DNA of 64,000 nucleotides from Rhodospirillales bacterium. Lineage in GTDB: Bacteria; Pseudomonadota; Alphaproteobacteria; Rhodospirillales; Defluviicoccaceae. Shown here in pieces: positions 35,412 through 42,873 of the stretch (positions are counted from its first letter, which is position 1; the number at the start of each line of letters is the position of its first letter). Below the pieces are notes generated by a model. The model did no database searches and was not told where the DNA came from. It saw nothing but the letters and a program-made list of their open reading frames with translations. Location of the stretch: positions 62,001-126,000 of the forward strand of contig JADJXQ010000005.1 in assembly GCA_016710335.1 (NCBI GenBank), in the 5' to 3' direction. The position numbers and the translations under genes were made by a program.

Positions 35412-35824
35412 CGTAGCTGCTGCGCTGTCGATCCGGCCTCGCGCAGCACCATGTCGCGCAGCGTGACGATGCCGACCGGGACCCGCGAATGATCGACGAC
35501 CAGCGCCCGCGACAAGTCGAACGTGACGAGCAGACGCACCGCGTACTTGGTCTGCATGTCGGTGGGCACGGTGAGCACCGGCTTGGTCATGACTTCGTAG
35601 ACGTTGATCCGCTCCGGCGGGCGCTCGCGGGCGATCACGTCGCGGGCGATGCCGGCGACCGTGACGAGGCCGTACTCGTCGGCGGGATCGCGGCGCTCCA
35701 CCACGAGGGAGCTGACCCCGGCGTCCCGCATCGCCTCGATGGCTTGGGCGACCGTGTCCATGCGCCCGATCATGCGGATGGACGGCGTCATCACGTCGCG
35801 GACGCGGATCAGGGCGCCGTTCAT
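35408..35824 (-). CDS. CBS-domain-pair protein
   Basis: A 138-residue stand-alone protein made of two CBS domains (about 5-60 and 70-130), with TVAQAIEAMRDAGVSSLVV in the first and TKYAVRLLVTFDLSRALVV and VGIVTLRDMVLRE in the second. Such pairs bind adenine nucleotides or similar ligands. It overlaps the PII-like gene by four bases upstream and the HugZ-like gene by four bases downstream. The position suggests it gives energy-state input to the DUF1538 membrane proteins. Confidence 0.85.
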   Translation of the reverse strand: MNGALIRVRDVMTPSIRMIGRMDTVAQAIEAMRDAGVSSLVVERRDPADEYGLVTVAGIARDVIARERPPERINVYEVMTKPVLTVPTDMQTKYAVRLLVTFDLSRALVVDHSRVPVGIVTLRDMVLREAGSTAQQLR

Positions 35825-36171
35825 ATGCGGTCCTCGATTTCCTTGATCAGAGCCGGCTCCTGGGTCCGCAGGCCGACGGCGTCCTCGATGGCGAGCTGAA
35901 AAGCGATGCCGGCGCCAGGCTCGTCGTCGAGCTGCGCGGCCGCCGCGATCGTCTCCAGGATCTCCCGCGCCTTGGGCTCGGCCACCAGGAACATCAGCGC
36001 GTCACGCTGGCCGGTCAGCTCGAGGCCCAGAAACGTGCGCTCCTTCTTCAGCCCTTCGCCGCGCACGTTGGTGACCACCGTCGCGCCGGTGGCGCCGGCG
36101 TCGCGCGCAGCCTTGAGAACGGCTTCGGTCTTTTCGTCCGCAACCAGCGCCATGATCAGCTTCAGGTTCAT
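35821..36171 (-). CDS. PII-like signalling protein
   Basis: A 116-residue PII-superfamily protein. It starts MNLKLIMALVADEKTEAVL, and has the ferredoxin-like beta-alpha-beta pattern with ATGATVVTNVRGEG and FLGLELTGQRDALMFLVAE. The long T-loop with the uridylylated tyrosine of GlnB/GlnK is absent, so it is unlikely to be a GlnD substrate. It follows the second DUF1538 gene with a four-base overlap and overlaps the CBS gene by four bases. By analogy with GlnK-AmtB it probably gates the DUF1538 proteins; that is inference. Confidence 0.82.
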   Translation of the reverse strand: MNLKLIMALVADEKTEAVLKAARDAGATGATVVTNVRGEGLKKERTFLGLELTGQRDALMFLVAEPKAREILETIAAAAQLDDEPGAGIAFQLAIEDAVGLRTQEPALIKEIEDRI

Positions 36172-36953
36172 TGCGCGGCCTCCCGCCTGCGCGCCCGCCT
36201 TCGTTGCAGCCGTTCCGCCGTCCAGGCATAGCTTAGCACGGCCATAATGGGGCAAAGACTGGCGAATGCAATCAGTCCGAACCCGTCGATCATCGTGCTT
36301 CGCCCGGGGATGGTTGACGCCAGCCCGAGACCGAGGGCGGTGACGACAGGCACCGTGACGGTCGAAGTCGTTACGCCGCCGGAATCGTAGGCCAGCGGAA
36401 TGATGATCTTCGGTGCGGTAAGGGTCTGCAGCATGACGATCACGTAGCCGGCGATGATGTAGTACGGCAGCGGCGCGCCGACGACAATGCGGTGCGCCCC
36501 GATGGCGACGCCCGCCGCCACCCCGCACGCGACCGCCATGCGGAGCGGCACCGCCCGGATGGCGCCGCCCGATACCTGCTGCGCCTTGAGAGACACCGCA
36601 ATCAGCGCCGGCTCGGCAACCGTCGTCGAAAAGCCGATCGCCGCGGCGAATGCATAAACCCAGCCGTAATGCTGCCAGGCGGCCGGGCCGCCCGACGCCA
36701 TCTCGCGCACGAAGTCGTCGGACGACAGTTGATCGGCCATGGTTCTGCCGATCGGGAACAGCGCCTCGTCGAGCCCGACCAGAAACAGCGCGAGGCCGAG
36801 GACCACGTAAACGACGCCGAGGGCGATACGCCGGAGATTGGGAGGGCGGCGGCGAAGCACGACGAACTGAAAGAACACCAGGATCGCCACGATCGGCGCC
36901 ACGTCCCGCACCGTCGCCAGCAACGTGGCCAATAATTGTAGGAGGAGCTCCAT
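36168..36953 (-). CDS. DUF1538 membrane protein (second copy)
   Basis: A 261-residue polytopic membrane protein with about six to seven hydrophobic segments. The DUF1538 hallmarks are TVAEPALIAVS near residue 115 and GGVTTSTVTVP near 205, the latter probably lining a re-entrant or substrate site. It begins directly at the stop of the first DUF1538 gene with no spacer. In some bacteria the two halves are one fused protein. The transported substrate, if any, is unknown. Confidence 0.82.
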   Translation of the reverse strand: MELLLQLLATLLATVRDVAPIVAILVFFQFVVLRRRPPNLRRIALGVVYVVLGLALFLVGLDEALFPIGRTMADQLSSDDFVREMASGGPAAWQHYGWVYAFAAAIGFSTTVAEPALIAVSLKAQQVSGGAIRAVPLRMAVACGVAAGVAIGAHRIVVGAPLPYYIIAGYVIVMLQTLTAPKIIIPLAYDSGGVTTSTVTVPVVTALGLGLASTIPGRSTMIDGFGLIAFASLCPIMAVLSYAWTAERLQRRRARRREAAQ

Positions 36954-37697
36954 TCACCCGCCGTGGGTCATGATCCCGTAGGCGAGGACGAGCATCATCG
37001 GTGTCAGGCTCGAAAAGGCGATCAGCCCGAACCCGTCGATCACCGGATTGCGTCCGCGGATCGACGACGCCAGGCCCACTCCGAGAGCGGCAACCAGCGG
37101 CACCGTCACCGTCGACGTGGTCACCCCGCCGGAATCGTAGGCAAGGCCGATGATCTCGTCCGGGGCAAGCGCCGTCAGCGCCACTACCGCCACATAGCCG
37201 CCGATGATCAGGTAGTGGATCGGCCATCCCTTGAGGATGCGCACGACGCCGATGACCAGTGCCAAACCCACTGCGAGCGCCACGGTCAGCCGGATCTCCA
37301 TGGCGTACGCAGCCTTGGCGTGATCGCTGGACGCAATGGCGCCGAAATCGGCGGCGGCGTCCGCTCCTTCACCCGCCACGGCGATGAGCGCCGGCTCGGC
37401 TATCGTGGTCCCGAAGCCGAGCGCGAACGCGAACGCCAGCAAGGCGGTCAAGCTGCCCTTGCGGGCGAAAGCATCGGCCATGGCCTCGCCGAGCGGAAAC
37501 AGCCCCATCTCCAGGCCGCGGACGAACAGCGTCAGTCCCATCGCGACGAAAACGACGCCGGCGATCACCTGCTCCAGATTTGGGAAGGGCTGCCGGAGGA
37601 CGACCAACTGGAAGAACGCGATCACAACCGCCATCGGCAGGAGATCCCGAAACGCCGAAGCCAGTAGGCGGATGAAGCGGCGGATGTACGGCCCCAT
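36954..37697 (-). CDS. DUF1538 membrane protein (first copy)
   Basis: A 247-residue membrane protein homologous to its downstream neighbour, with the same two hallmarks (TIAEPALIAVA and GGVTTSTVTVP) and a leading amphipathic segment MGPYIRRFIRLLASAF. It starts the five-gene leftward operon. The paired copies point to a heterodimeric or pseudo-symmetric transporter. Upstream lies a decayed porin fragment, not a regulator. Confidence 0.82.
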   Translation of the reverse strand: MGPYIRRFIRLLASAFRDLLPMAVVIAFFQLVVLRQPFPNLEQVIAGVVFVAMGLTLFVRGLEMGLFPLGEAMADAFARKGSLTALLAFAFALGFGTTIAEPALIAVAGEGADAAADFGAIASSDHAKAAYAMEIRLTVALAVGLALVIGVVRILKGWPIHYLIIGGYVAVVALTALAPDEIIGLAYDSGGVTTSTVTVPLVAALGVGLASSIRGRNPVIDGFGLIAFSSLTPMMLVLAYGIMTHGG

Positions 37698-37808
37698 GTG
37701 CGGTCGACCCCTCTCCCACCGCCGCGCCGCACCCTGGAGCGCGCGGCGCTTGTTGCACCAGCGCTACGCGCGGCATTGTGGATCACGCCGGCGCCGGAAT
37801 CCACGCCG

Positions 37809-38066
37809 TCAGAACGTGGCGGTGGCGCGCAGCCCGAGAATGAAGCCGGAGGGGCCGGTGTCGGCTTTGATGTTGTCGTTCAGGTACTGGGCATCCGCGG
37901 TCAGGCCCAGGTGCTCAGTAACGGCGAAGCGGTAGTACACCTCCGCGACATGAGCGGCGCTGAGGTCCCCGTTGCCGCCGTCGAGGAAGGCGTAGCCGAT
38001 GCCGATGTTGTCGTCCGGGCGTCCCCATGGCGTGCCTATGATATCGATGCCGCCGGAGTAAGCGGA
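37809..38066 (-). pseudogene. C-terminal remnant of an OprB-like porin
   Basis: Reading the minus strand gives an 85-codon open frame with no usable start, immediately preceded by TAA. It encodes the end of an outer-membrane porin: IDIIGTPWGRPDDNIGIGY, then VAEVYYRFAVTEHLGLTAD, and a last strand ILGLRATATF ending in the C-terminal phenylalanine that outer-membrane barrels need. The GRPDD, YYRF and LGLR pattern resembles carbohydrate-selective OprB porins. Roughly the first 80 per cent of such a gene is missing, so this is a deletion remnant. The rest of the 37698-38285 gap shows only spacer ahead of chvI. Confidence 0.75.
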
Positions 38067-38285
38067 TTAGGGGTTAGCGCATCTGACCTGCGAAAATCAC
38101 ATGGCGGCGCGTCGCTCGATCATTGTTCGTTCTCACGAGGTTGATCGCCTAACCTGAAAAGAGTTTACTTCCAGAGTCTGCGGCTCCACTCTGATTTGGC
38201 CACAATCGGACGATACGTTGGCTCTAATCGCTGCGCGCACTCATGCGCGGGCGTGACTGACTGCTGATGTGGAGGGGTTCAATAC

Positions 38286-38981
38286 GTGTCGCACACCATC
38301 GCTCTCGTCGATGACGACCGCAACATACTGACGTCCGTTACCATGGGGCTGGAGGCCGAAGGGTTCGAGGTCCAGTCCTACACGGACGGCGCGGAGGCTC
38401 TCGACGGAGTTTTGCGCCAACCGGTGGACCTCGCCATCCTCGACATCAAGATGCCGCGGCTGGACGGCATGGAACTCCTCAACCGCCTCCGTCAACACAG
38501 CAATCTCCCGGTCATCTTCCTTACTTCCAAGGACGACGAATTGGATGAAATGATCGGACTGCGCATGGGGGCGGACGACTACATCACCAAGCCTTTCTCG
38601 CAGCGCCTCCTGATCGAGCGCATCCGTGCCGTCTTGCGGCGGCGGGTGCCGGACCTTGCCGAGGGTCAGGAGGAGAGTAGCGTCATCTGCCGAGGCGCGC
38701 TGGTTCTTGATCCCGATCGTCACCTGTGCCGATGGAACGGGGCGGAGCTGAACCTGACGGTGACCGAGTTCCTGCTGTTGCAGGCCCTGGCGCGCCGGCC
38801 GGGTCATGTGAAGAGCCGCGATCAGTTGATCGACGCCGCTTATGGGAAGCACATCTACGTGGATGACCGCACCATCGACAGCCATATCAAGCGTCTTCGC
38901 AAGAAATTCAAGGAAGCCGACCCGGAGTTTGCACACATCGAAACGCTGTATGGGGTCGGGTATCGCTATCGCGCGTCGTGA
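38286..38981 (+). CDS. chvI: Two-component response regulator ChvI
   Basis: An OmpR-type response regulator of 231 residues. The receiver domain (1-120) has the acidic pair in LVDDDRN, the phosphoacceptor aspartate in LAILDIKMPRLDG near residue 55, and KPFSQR with the switch lysine; the winged-helix output domain follows (135-231) with TEFLLLQALARRPGHVKSR. The family controls envelope, acid and exopolysaccharide responses in Alphaproteobacteria. GTG start with GGAGGGG upstream. Its kinase chvG follows directly. Confidence 0.93.
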   Translation: MSHTIALVDDDRNILTSVTMGLEAEGFEVQSYTDGAEALDGVLRQPVDLAILDIKMPRLDGMELLNRLRQHSNLPVIFLTSKDDELDEMIGLRMGADDYITKPFSQRLLIERIRAVLRRRVPDLAEGQEESSVICRGALVLDPDRHLCRWNGAELNLTVTEFLLLQALARRPGHVKSRDQLIDAAYGKHIYVDDRTIDSHIKRLRKKFKEADPEFAHIETLYGVGYRYRAS

Positions 38982-38997
38982 AGGCGTTTAAGCCACC

Positions 38998-40680
38998 GTG
39001 TTCCTCGGATTTCTGGGCAAAGATCCCGAACTGCCGTCCGATCGGCGCTCGATATCGCCGATCACGCGTCGCATCCTTACGGTCAACGTTCTCGCCCTGG
39101 TGATCCTCGTCGCCGGGATGCTGTACTTGGCGGATTACCGGCGCGGCCTCATCGACGCCGAGCTTGCGGCGTTGAAGACCCAGGCGGAGTTGTTCGCCGC
39201 TGCCCTCGGCGAGGGTGCATGGTCGCTAGACCCCACGAGCGCATCGAGCGACGAGGTTCTCAACCCGGCGATTGCCCAACAGATCACACGACGCTTGGCT
39301 GAAGCATCCGACACTCGCGCCCGCCTGTTCGGCGTCGAAGGCGCGCTGCTCGCCGACAGCCGCATCCTGGAAGGGCCGGGCGGCAATGTGCTGATCCAGG
39401 AGTTGCCGCCGCCTCGCCGGGGTGAAGAGCGCCTGAGCACGTTCCTCAACCTGTTCGACGACATCATCCAGCGCTTCAAGGGCGACAAGGCCACCTCGGT
39501 CTACCGCGAGAAGTCGGTACAGACTGCTGCGGATTATGACGAGGTGCTCGAAGCCCTGCTCGGCGAACAAGGCGAAAGCGTCCGCATCCTCCCCGACGGC
39601 TCGACCCTCCTGAGCGTTGCCGCTCCCGTGCAGCGCTACAAGCACGTACTGGGCGCGCTCATGCTCTCCAAGACGGCGCGCGATATCGACGGAGCGCTCT
39701 TCAAGGTTCGGCTCGATATTCTCAAGGTGTTCGCGGTGACATTGCTGGTGACCGTTCTGGTCAGCATCTATCTGTCCGGCACCATCGCACGGCCGATCTT
39801 GCGCCTCGCCAGAGCTGCCGAGCGGGTGCGCAAGGATCGGTCGCGCGAACACGTGATCCCCGACTTCGGCCACCGCCGGGACGAAATCGGTCAGCTTTCG
39901 GTAGCACTCCGCGAAATGACCGAGGCGTTGCGCTCGCGTATCGACGCCATAGAGCGTTTCGCCGCCGATGTCGCCCACGAGATCAAGAACCCGCTAACGT
40001 CCCTCAAGAGCGCGGTGGAGACGGCGGCCCGGGTCAAGGATCCGGAGCAGCGCAACAAGCTTCTCGCCATCGTCGAAGACGACGTCCATCGGCTAGATCG
40101 CCTGATCAGCGACATCTCCGACGCATCGCGCCTCGATGCGGAATTGTCCCGCGCCGAGGCGACGCCGATCGACGTGGGCAAGATGCTTGAGACGCTTGCG
40201 GAAGTCACCGAAATGTCAGCAGCGGCCCATGGCCTCAAGTTCCGGTTGCGGCTCAGGGACCAAAAGGACCTTGTTGTTCACGGTATGGAGGGGAGGCTGG
40301 TTCAGGTTTTCCGCAACCTCATAGCCAATGCGATCTCCTTCAGTCCCGCCGGCGGCGAAATCGTGCTCATGGCAAGGCGGGAGAACGGTATGGTGGTCAC
40401 TGAAGTGCGAGACCAGGGGCCCGGGCTGCCAGCCGGCAAGGAAGCGGCGATCTTCAACCGCTTCTATTCGGAGCGACCGGAGGGAGAGAAGTTCGGAACC
40501 CATTCCGGCCTCGGGCTCAGCATCTCCAAACAGATCGTCGAAGCGCACGCTGGCAGAATCTTCGGAGAGAACCTCCTGAGCGGCGACGGCCGGGTGCTTG
40601 GCGCGCGGTTCGTGCTGCGGCTGCCGGCGACGCGCCACAAGGCCAACCGCAGAGCGCACCCTAAACTGAGCGCTAGTTGA
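38998..40680 (+). CDS. chvG: Sensor histidine kinase ChvG
   Basis: A 560-residue membrane histidine kinase partnered with ChvI. It has a first transmembrane helix (about 27-47), a periplasmic sensor domain (50-235), a second helix (about 240-262), a HAMP linker, the dimerisation domain with the phosphorylated histidine in FAADVAHEIKNPLTSL, and the ATPase domain (N box VFRNLIANAISF, DQGPGLP, HSGLGLSI). In relatives, ExoR in the periplasm restrains the sensor. GTG start. It is followed by hprK, linking envelope signalling to the PTS genes. Confidence 0.93.
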   Translation: MFLGFLGKDPELPSDRRSISPITRRILTVNVLALVILVAGMLYLADYRRGLIDAELAALKTQAELFAAALGEGAWSLDPTSASSDEVLNPAIAQQITRRLAEASDTRARLFGVEGALLADSRILEGPGGNVLIQELPPPRRGEERLSTFLNLFDDIIQRFKGDKATSVYREKSVQTAADYDEVLEALLGEQGESVRILPDGSTLLSVAAPVQRYKHVLGALMLSKTARDIDGALFKVRLDILKVFAVTLLVTVLVSIYLSGTIARPILRLARAAERVRKDRSREHVIPDFGHRRDEIGQLSVALREMTEALRSRIDAIERFAADVAHEIKNPLTSLKSAVETAARVKDPEQRNKLLAIVEDDVHRLDRLISDISDASRLDAELSRAEATPIDVGKMLETLAEVTEMSAAAHGLKFRLRLRDQKDLVVHGMEGRLVQVFRNLIANAISFSPAGGEIVLMARRENGMVVTEVRDQGPGLPAGKEAAIFNRFYSERPEGEKFGTHSGLGLSISKQIVEAHAGRIFGENLLSGDGRVLGARFVLRLPATRHKANRRAHPKLSAS

Positions 40681-40713
40681 CAGCCGCTTCGCGGCCTTCC
40701 TACTGTTCCGGAG

Positions 40714-41148
40714 ATGCAACACATTCGTGGCACATGCGTCGCGGTCGACGGGCACGGCGTGCTCATCCGCGGCCCGTCCGGTTCCGGTAAATCCGACCTC
40801 GCGCTTCGCTTGATCGATGACGGCGCCGGGCTGGTTGCCGATGACTACACCGCCCTAACCATCAACGACGGCGGGCTGACGGCGACGGCGCCGGAGCCGA
40901 TCCGCGGCCTGATCGAAGTGCGCGGGCTCGGCATCCTCCGCTTCGCCGCGCACGCGCCAGTGCGCGTGGTCGTCGTCGTCGAGCTCGGATCATCGTCGTC
41001 GGTGGAACGGCTGCCGGCGCCCGCCGCCACCGACATCGCCGGTGTCTCCCTGCCGCTCGTGCGATTGGCAGCATTCGAAGCATCGGCAGCGGCCAAGGTT
41101 CGGCTTGCGGTGCGGATTGCCACTGGCGGTATAATGCCGGTTCAATGA
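40714..41148 (+). CDS. hprK: HPr kinase/phosphorylase, short alphaproteobacterial form
   Basis: Phosphorylates and dephosphorylates HPr on its regulatory serine. The 144-residue protein corresponds to the catalytic C-terminal domain only, as is usual in Alphaproteobacteria, with the P-loop GPSGSGKSDLALR at residues 20-32 and GLVADDYTAL. The target serine is present in the HPr encoded three genes downstream (Ser59). It overlaps rapZ by four bases. Confidence 0.92.
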   Translation: MQHIRGTCVAVDGHGVLIRGPSGSGKSDLALRLIDDGAGLVADDYTALTINDGGLTATAPEPIRGLIEVRGLGILRFAAHAPVRVVVVVELGSSSSVERLPAPAATDIAGVSLPLVRLAAFEASAAAKVRLAVRIATGGIMPVQ

Positions 41149-42089
41149 ACACCAGACGTGAATCCCCGCCGGCCGCAGGTGGAGACGTGCCGGAGCTTTC
41201 AGAGTTGCGCGCGCGCCCAACCGCCCGTGTCGTGTTCGTGACCGGCATGTCGGGCGCCGGCAAGACTTCGGCGCTCAAGGCGTTTCAGGATCTCGGTTAT
41301 GAGACCGTGGACCATGCTCCGCTGTCGCTGCTGGATCGACTGGTCGTTCCCACAGGAGCCGACGGCGCGTTGCCGGCCCGATCTCTCGCGATCGGCATCG
41401 ACATTCGCACCCGCGCCTTCGATGCCGACGTTTTCCTGCAGGAATTTGGCCGCGTCGCCGAGGAAAGCGGTCGGCACGTCGAATTGTTGTTTCTGGACTG
41501 TGATGATCAGGAACTGAGCCGGCGCTACACCGTCACGCGTCACCGACATCCGCTTGCCGTCGACCGTCCGCTCAGCGACGGGATCGCCATCGAGCGGCGG
41601 ACGATACACCCGTTGCGCACGCGGGCCGACCAAGTCATCGACACGACCGGCCTCAACCTCGGCGACCTCAAGCGCATACTGGAAGCGCAATTCGGGAACA
41701 CGAGCGAGCCGGGCCTGACCATCTTCGTCACGTCTTTTTCGTTCCGCCTCGGTCTGCCGCGGGAGGCGGACCTCGTGTTTGATGTTCGCTTTCTCGCCAA
41801 CCCGTACTATGAACCCGAACTGAAAGCGCTGACCGGCAAAAACCAGGAGGTCGCCGCTTACATTCGCAACGATGCTGCCTGGGCCGAGTTCATCGACACC
41901 CTGCAGGCACTGATGCGGCTTCTGGTGCCGCGCTATGCGGCGGAGGGGAAGAGCTATCTCACCATCGCCATCGGCTGCACCGGCGGCCGCCACCGTTCAG
42001 TGTTCGTCGCCGAACAGGTCGCAGCGTGGTTGGCGCAAACGGCACACCGCGTCCGTCTCTTCCATCGCGATGTCGACAGAAGCGACTGA
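41145..42089 (+). CDS. rapZ: RapZ/YvcJ-family nucleotide-binding protein
   Basis: A 314-residue protein with the Walker A motif GMSGAGKTS at 34-42, the D(I/L)R-T segment GIDIRTRAF, and the conserved C-terminal signature IAIGCTGGRHRSVFVAE. In E. coli RapZ tunes glucosamine-6-phosphate synthase by handing small RNAs to RNase E; in other bacteria the role is less clear. Its fixed place beside hprK and PTS genes suggests a PTS-linked regulatory role here. The four-base overlap with hprK supports coupled expression. Confidence 0.93.
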   Translation: MNTRRESPPAAGGDVPELSELRARPTARVVFVTGMSGAGKTSALKAFQDLGYETVDHAPLSLLDRLVVPTGADGALPARSLAIGIDIRTRAFDADVFLQEFGRVAEESGRHVELLFLDCDDQELSRRYTVTRHRHPLAVDRPLSDGIAIERRTIHPLRTRADQVIDTTGLNLGDLKRILEAQFGNTSEPGLTIFVTSFSFRLGLPREADLVFDVRFLANPYYEPELKALTGKNQEVAAYIRNDAAWAEFIDTLQALMRLLVPRYAAEGKSYLTIAIGCTGGRHRSVFVAEQVAAWLAQTAHRVRLFHRDVDRSD

Positions 42090-42122
42090 CGGCGCGGAAC
42101 AACAAGGGGCAATGTCGATCCC

Positions 42123-42530
42123 ATGATCGGAATGGTTCTGGTAACCCATGGTCGCTTGGCCGAAGAGATGATCCTCGCCCTCGAACACGTTGTCGGCGCA
42201 CAGGTCAACATTGTGGCGATCTGCATCGGTCCGGACGACGACATGGAGCTGCGCCGCTCCCAGATCCTCGATAGCGTCGCGCGCGCCGAGGAGGGCAACG
42301 GGGTGATCCTGTTGACCGACATGTTCGGCGGCACGCCGTCCAACCTGGCAATCTCCATCATGCACCAGGCCAACGTGGAGGTGATCGCCGGCGTCAACCT
42401 TCCGATGCTGATCAAGCTTGCCAGCGTGCGGCAGACCGAGTCACTGCAGGACGCCGCCCAGTCCGCGCAGGAGGCGGGGCGCAAGTACATCAACATCGCG
42501 TCCCGTCTGCTCACGCAGGAGGAAACGTGA
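42123..42530 (+). CDS. PTS EIIA component, mannose family
   Basis: A 135-residue EIIA of the mannose/fructose family. The phosphorylated histidine is His9 in VLVTHGRLAEEM, and ILLTDMFGGTPSNLA is the family signature. There is no EIIB, EIIC or EIID nearby, so it is probably the end acceptor of a regulatory phosphorelay and not part of a sugar transporter. It overlaps ptsH by four bases. Confidence 0.92.
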   Translation: MIGMVLVTHGRLAEEMILALEHVVGAQVNIVAICIGPDDDMELRRSQILDSVARAEEGNGVILLTDMFGGTPSNLAISIMHQANVEVIAGVNLPMLIKLASVRQTESLQDAAQSAQEAGRKYINIASRLLTQEET

Positions 42531-42832
42531 GCGTCGACGATGGCCCTGCAGAACAGCGGAGCGATGTCCTACGCACAACCGTCGTGATCTCCAACCAGCG
42601 AGGATTGCATGCCAGGGCCGCCGCCAAGTTCGTCAAGCTGGCGGCCGGTTTCGATTGTGACGTTACGGTCACCAAGAAGGGCCAGTCGGTGTCCGGCCGG
42701 TCGATTCTCGGTCTGATGATGCTGGCGGCAGGCTGCGGTACGGAGCTGGAGCTGGCCGTCACAGGCCGCGAGGCGGAGGAAGCCATTCGGGTGCTCAGCA
42801 ACATTATCGAAGCGAAGTTCGAGGAGGACTGA
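42527..42832 (+). CDS. ptsH: Phosphocarrier protein HPr
   Basis: A 101-residue HPr with a roughly 13-residue N-terminal extension. The catalytic histidine is His28 in NQRGLHARAAAKF (His15 in standard numbering). The regulatory serine targeted by HprK is Ser59 in RSILGLMML (Ser46), at exactly the expected spacing. Both phosphorylation sites are therefore intact, matching the presence of EI and HprK in the same cluster. Confidence 0.95.
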   Translation: MSVDDGPAEQRSDVLRTTVVISNQRGLHARAAAKFVKLAAGFDCDVTVTKKGQSVSGRSILGLMMLAAGCGTELELAVTGREAEEAIRVLSNIIEAKFEED

Positions 42833-42873
42833 GACATTTACGCAGGCCGTCAATGGGCAACGCATGATCGCAG

